A stretch of 5,592 nucleotides of DNA from Actinomycetes bacterium (lineage in GTDB: Bacteria; Actinomycetota; Actinomycetes; Actinomycetales; Demequinaceae): positions 1-5,592 of the forward strand of contig JAEYUX010000187.1 in NCBI GenBank assembly GCA_023432235.1, in the 5' to 3' direction. The translations under genes were made by a program, and so were the position numbers. The notes under the pieces were generated by a model. That model was not told the DNA's origin, did not search any database, and saw nothing but the letters and a program-made list of their open reading frames with translations. Positions 5,210 to 5,592 of this stretch are shown piece after piece. Positions within the stretch are counted from its first letter, which is position 1, and each line of letters begins with the position of its first letter.

Positions 5210-5592
5210 GCGGAGCCGGGCTGCCACACAAGATAGATAGGTCGAAAGTGTTCAGTGTCGCACCAATAGAAGGTCTCCAACACGGACCAATCATCCTCAC
5301 GCGCGAAAGCGAGAGAATAAACGAGGTCAAACCTATCGACGGGAACTTGGAACCGGATTATCGACTCTCCCTCGCTCACGCTCCATTCATCGATCGCGCG
5401 CGTGGTGGTGGCCGACCATTGCTCATCCTTCGCACACCTACCCGGTTCATCTGGAGGCACCGATAGCCCTTTCGACATGGTGGCAACACCACGGCCGGTC
5501 GCCATATCCAACTCCAACCGATCCTCCGTGGTCGTGGACACCCACACCCCACCCCTAAACGGGCCGTCCATCGTCGAGTCAGGAATGGGAGC
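5206..5592 (-). CDS. Uncharacterised protein, partial (N-terminus beyond right edge)
   Basis: The frame is open for 129 codons to the window edge, beginning APIPDSTMDGPFRGGVWVS in the visible part, so the ATG at 5571 is probably an internal methionine. I recognise no family. The visible part is soluble, without a membrane segment. It is rich in acidic and aromatic residues, with a beta-like C-terminal half: SIIRFQVPVDRFDLVYSLA, then DDWSVLETFYWCDTE and HFRPIYLVWQPGSA. Its stop codon (5208-5206) overlaps the ATG of the next leftward gene as ATGA, the classic arrangement for translational coupling, so its product and that of the broken gene probably once acted together. An extracytoplasmic or lipoprotein location is possible but cannot be judged without the N-terminus. 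Confidence 0.65.
   Translation of the reverse strand, partial: APIPDSTMDGPFRGGVWVSTTTEDRLELDMATGRGVATMSKGLSVPPDEPGRCAKDEQWSATTTRAIDEWSVSEGESIIRFQVPVDRFDLVYSLAFAREDDWSVLETFYWCDTEHFRPIYLVWQPGSA

Noticed and set aside
5206..5571. ATG 5571 as the true start of the right-hand gene
   Set aside because: The frame remains open and protein-like (APIPDST) to the window edge, and no clear ribosome-binding site precedes this ATG.

Overview
The base composition (GC-rich with strong G/C third positions over most of the window), the GTG/TTG start codons and the gene content (a short AlpA/excisionase-type HTH protein of the mycobacterial Rv0500A kind, a Ktr potassium system, and DUF4328- and DUF4349-type envelope proteins) point to a high-GC actinobacterium. 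Micrococcales or a neighbouring order is a reasonable guess. The genus cannot be fixed from the sequence.

Left part (1-2395). A small helix-turn-helix regulator is read leftward off the window edge. A divergent intergenic region of about 175 bp follows, with two candidate back-to-back promoters whose -35 boxes coincide. Then comes a rightward two-gene potassium uptake operon: ktrB (ion-conducting subunit with four pore loops) and ktrA (RCK nucleotide-binding gating subunit), which overlap by 8 nt. The two proteins should form one K+ uptake complex at the inner membrane.

Middle part (2396-4202). Two rightward envelope genes follow: a five-segment DUF4328-like membrane protein, and a DUF4349-type lipoprotein with a coiled coil and a C-terminal membrane anchor. 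The unit ends at a strong GC-rich hairpin shared with the convergent leftward genes.

Right part (4201-5592). The composition changes: two 60-base lines counted by hand here are about 48-50% GC, against 60-77% in two counted lines of ktrB. Three leftward frames sit tightly packed: a partial uncharacterised protein entering from the right edge, a middle gene that is broken, and a 179-residue two-segment membrane protein. The middle gene starts in an ATGA overlap. It can be read as one continuous protein only across two +1 frame changes and one TAA stop, so I annotate it as a pseudogene; sequencing error is the alternative. I recognise no family in this right-hand cluster. It is the accessory and most unusual part of the window. 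I found no RNA genes, CRISPR arrays or insertion-sequence ends.
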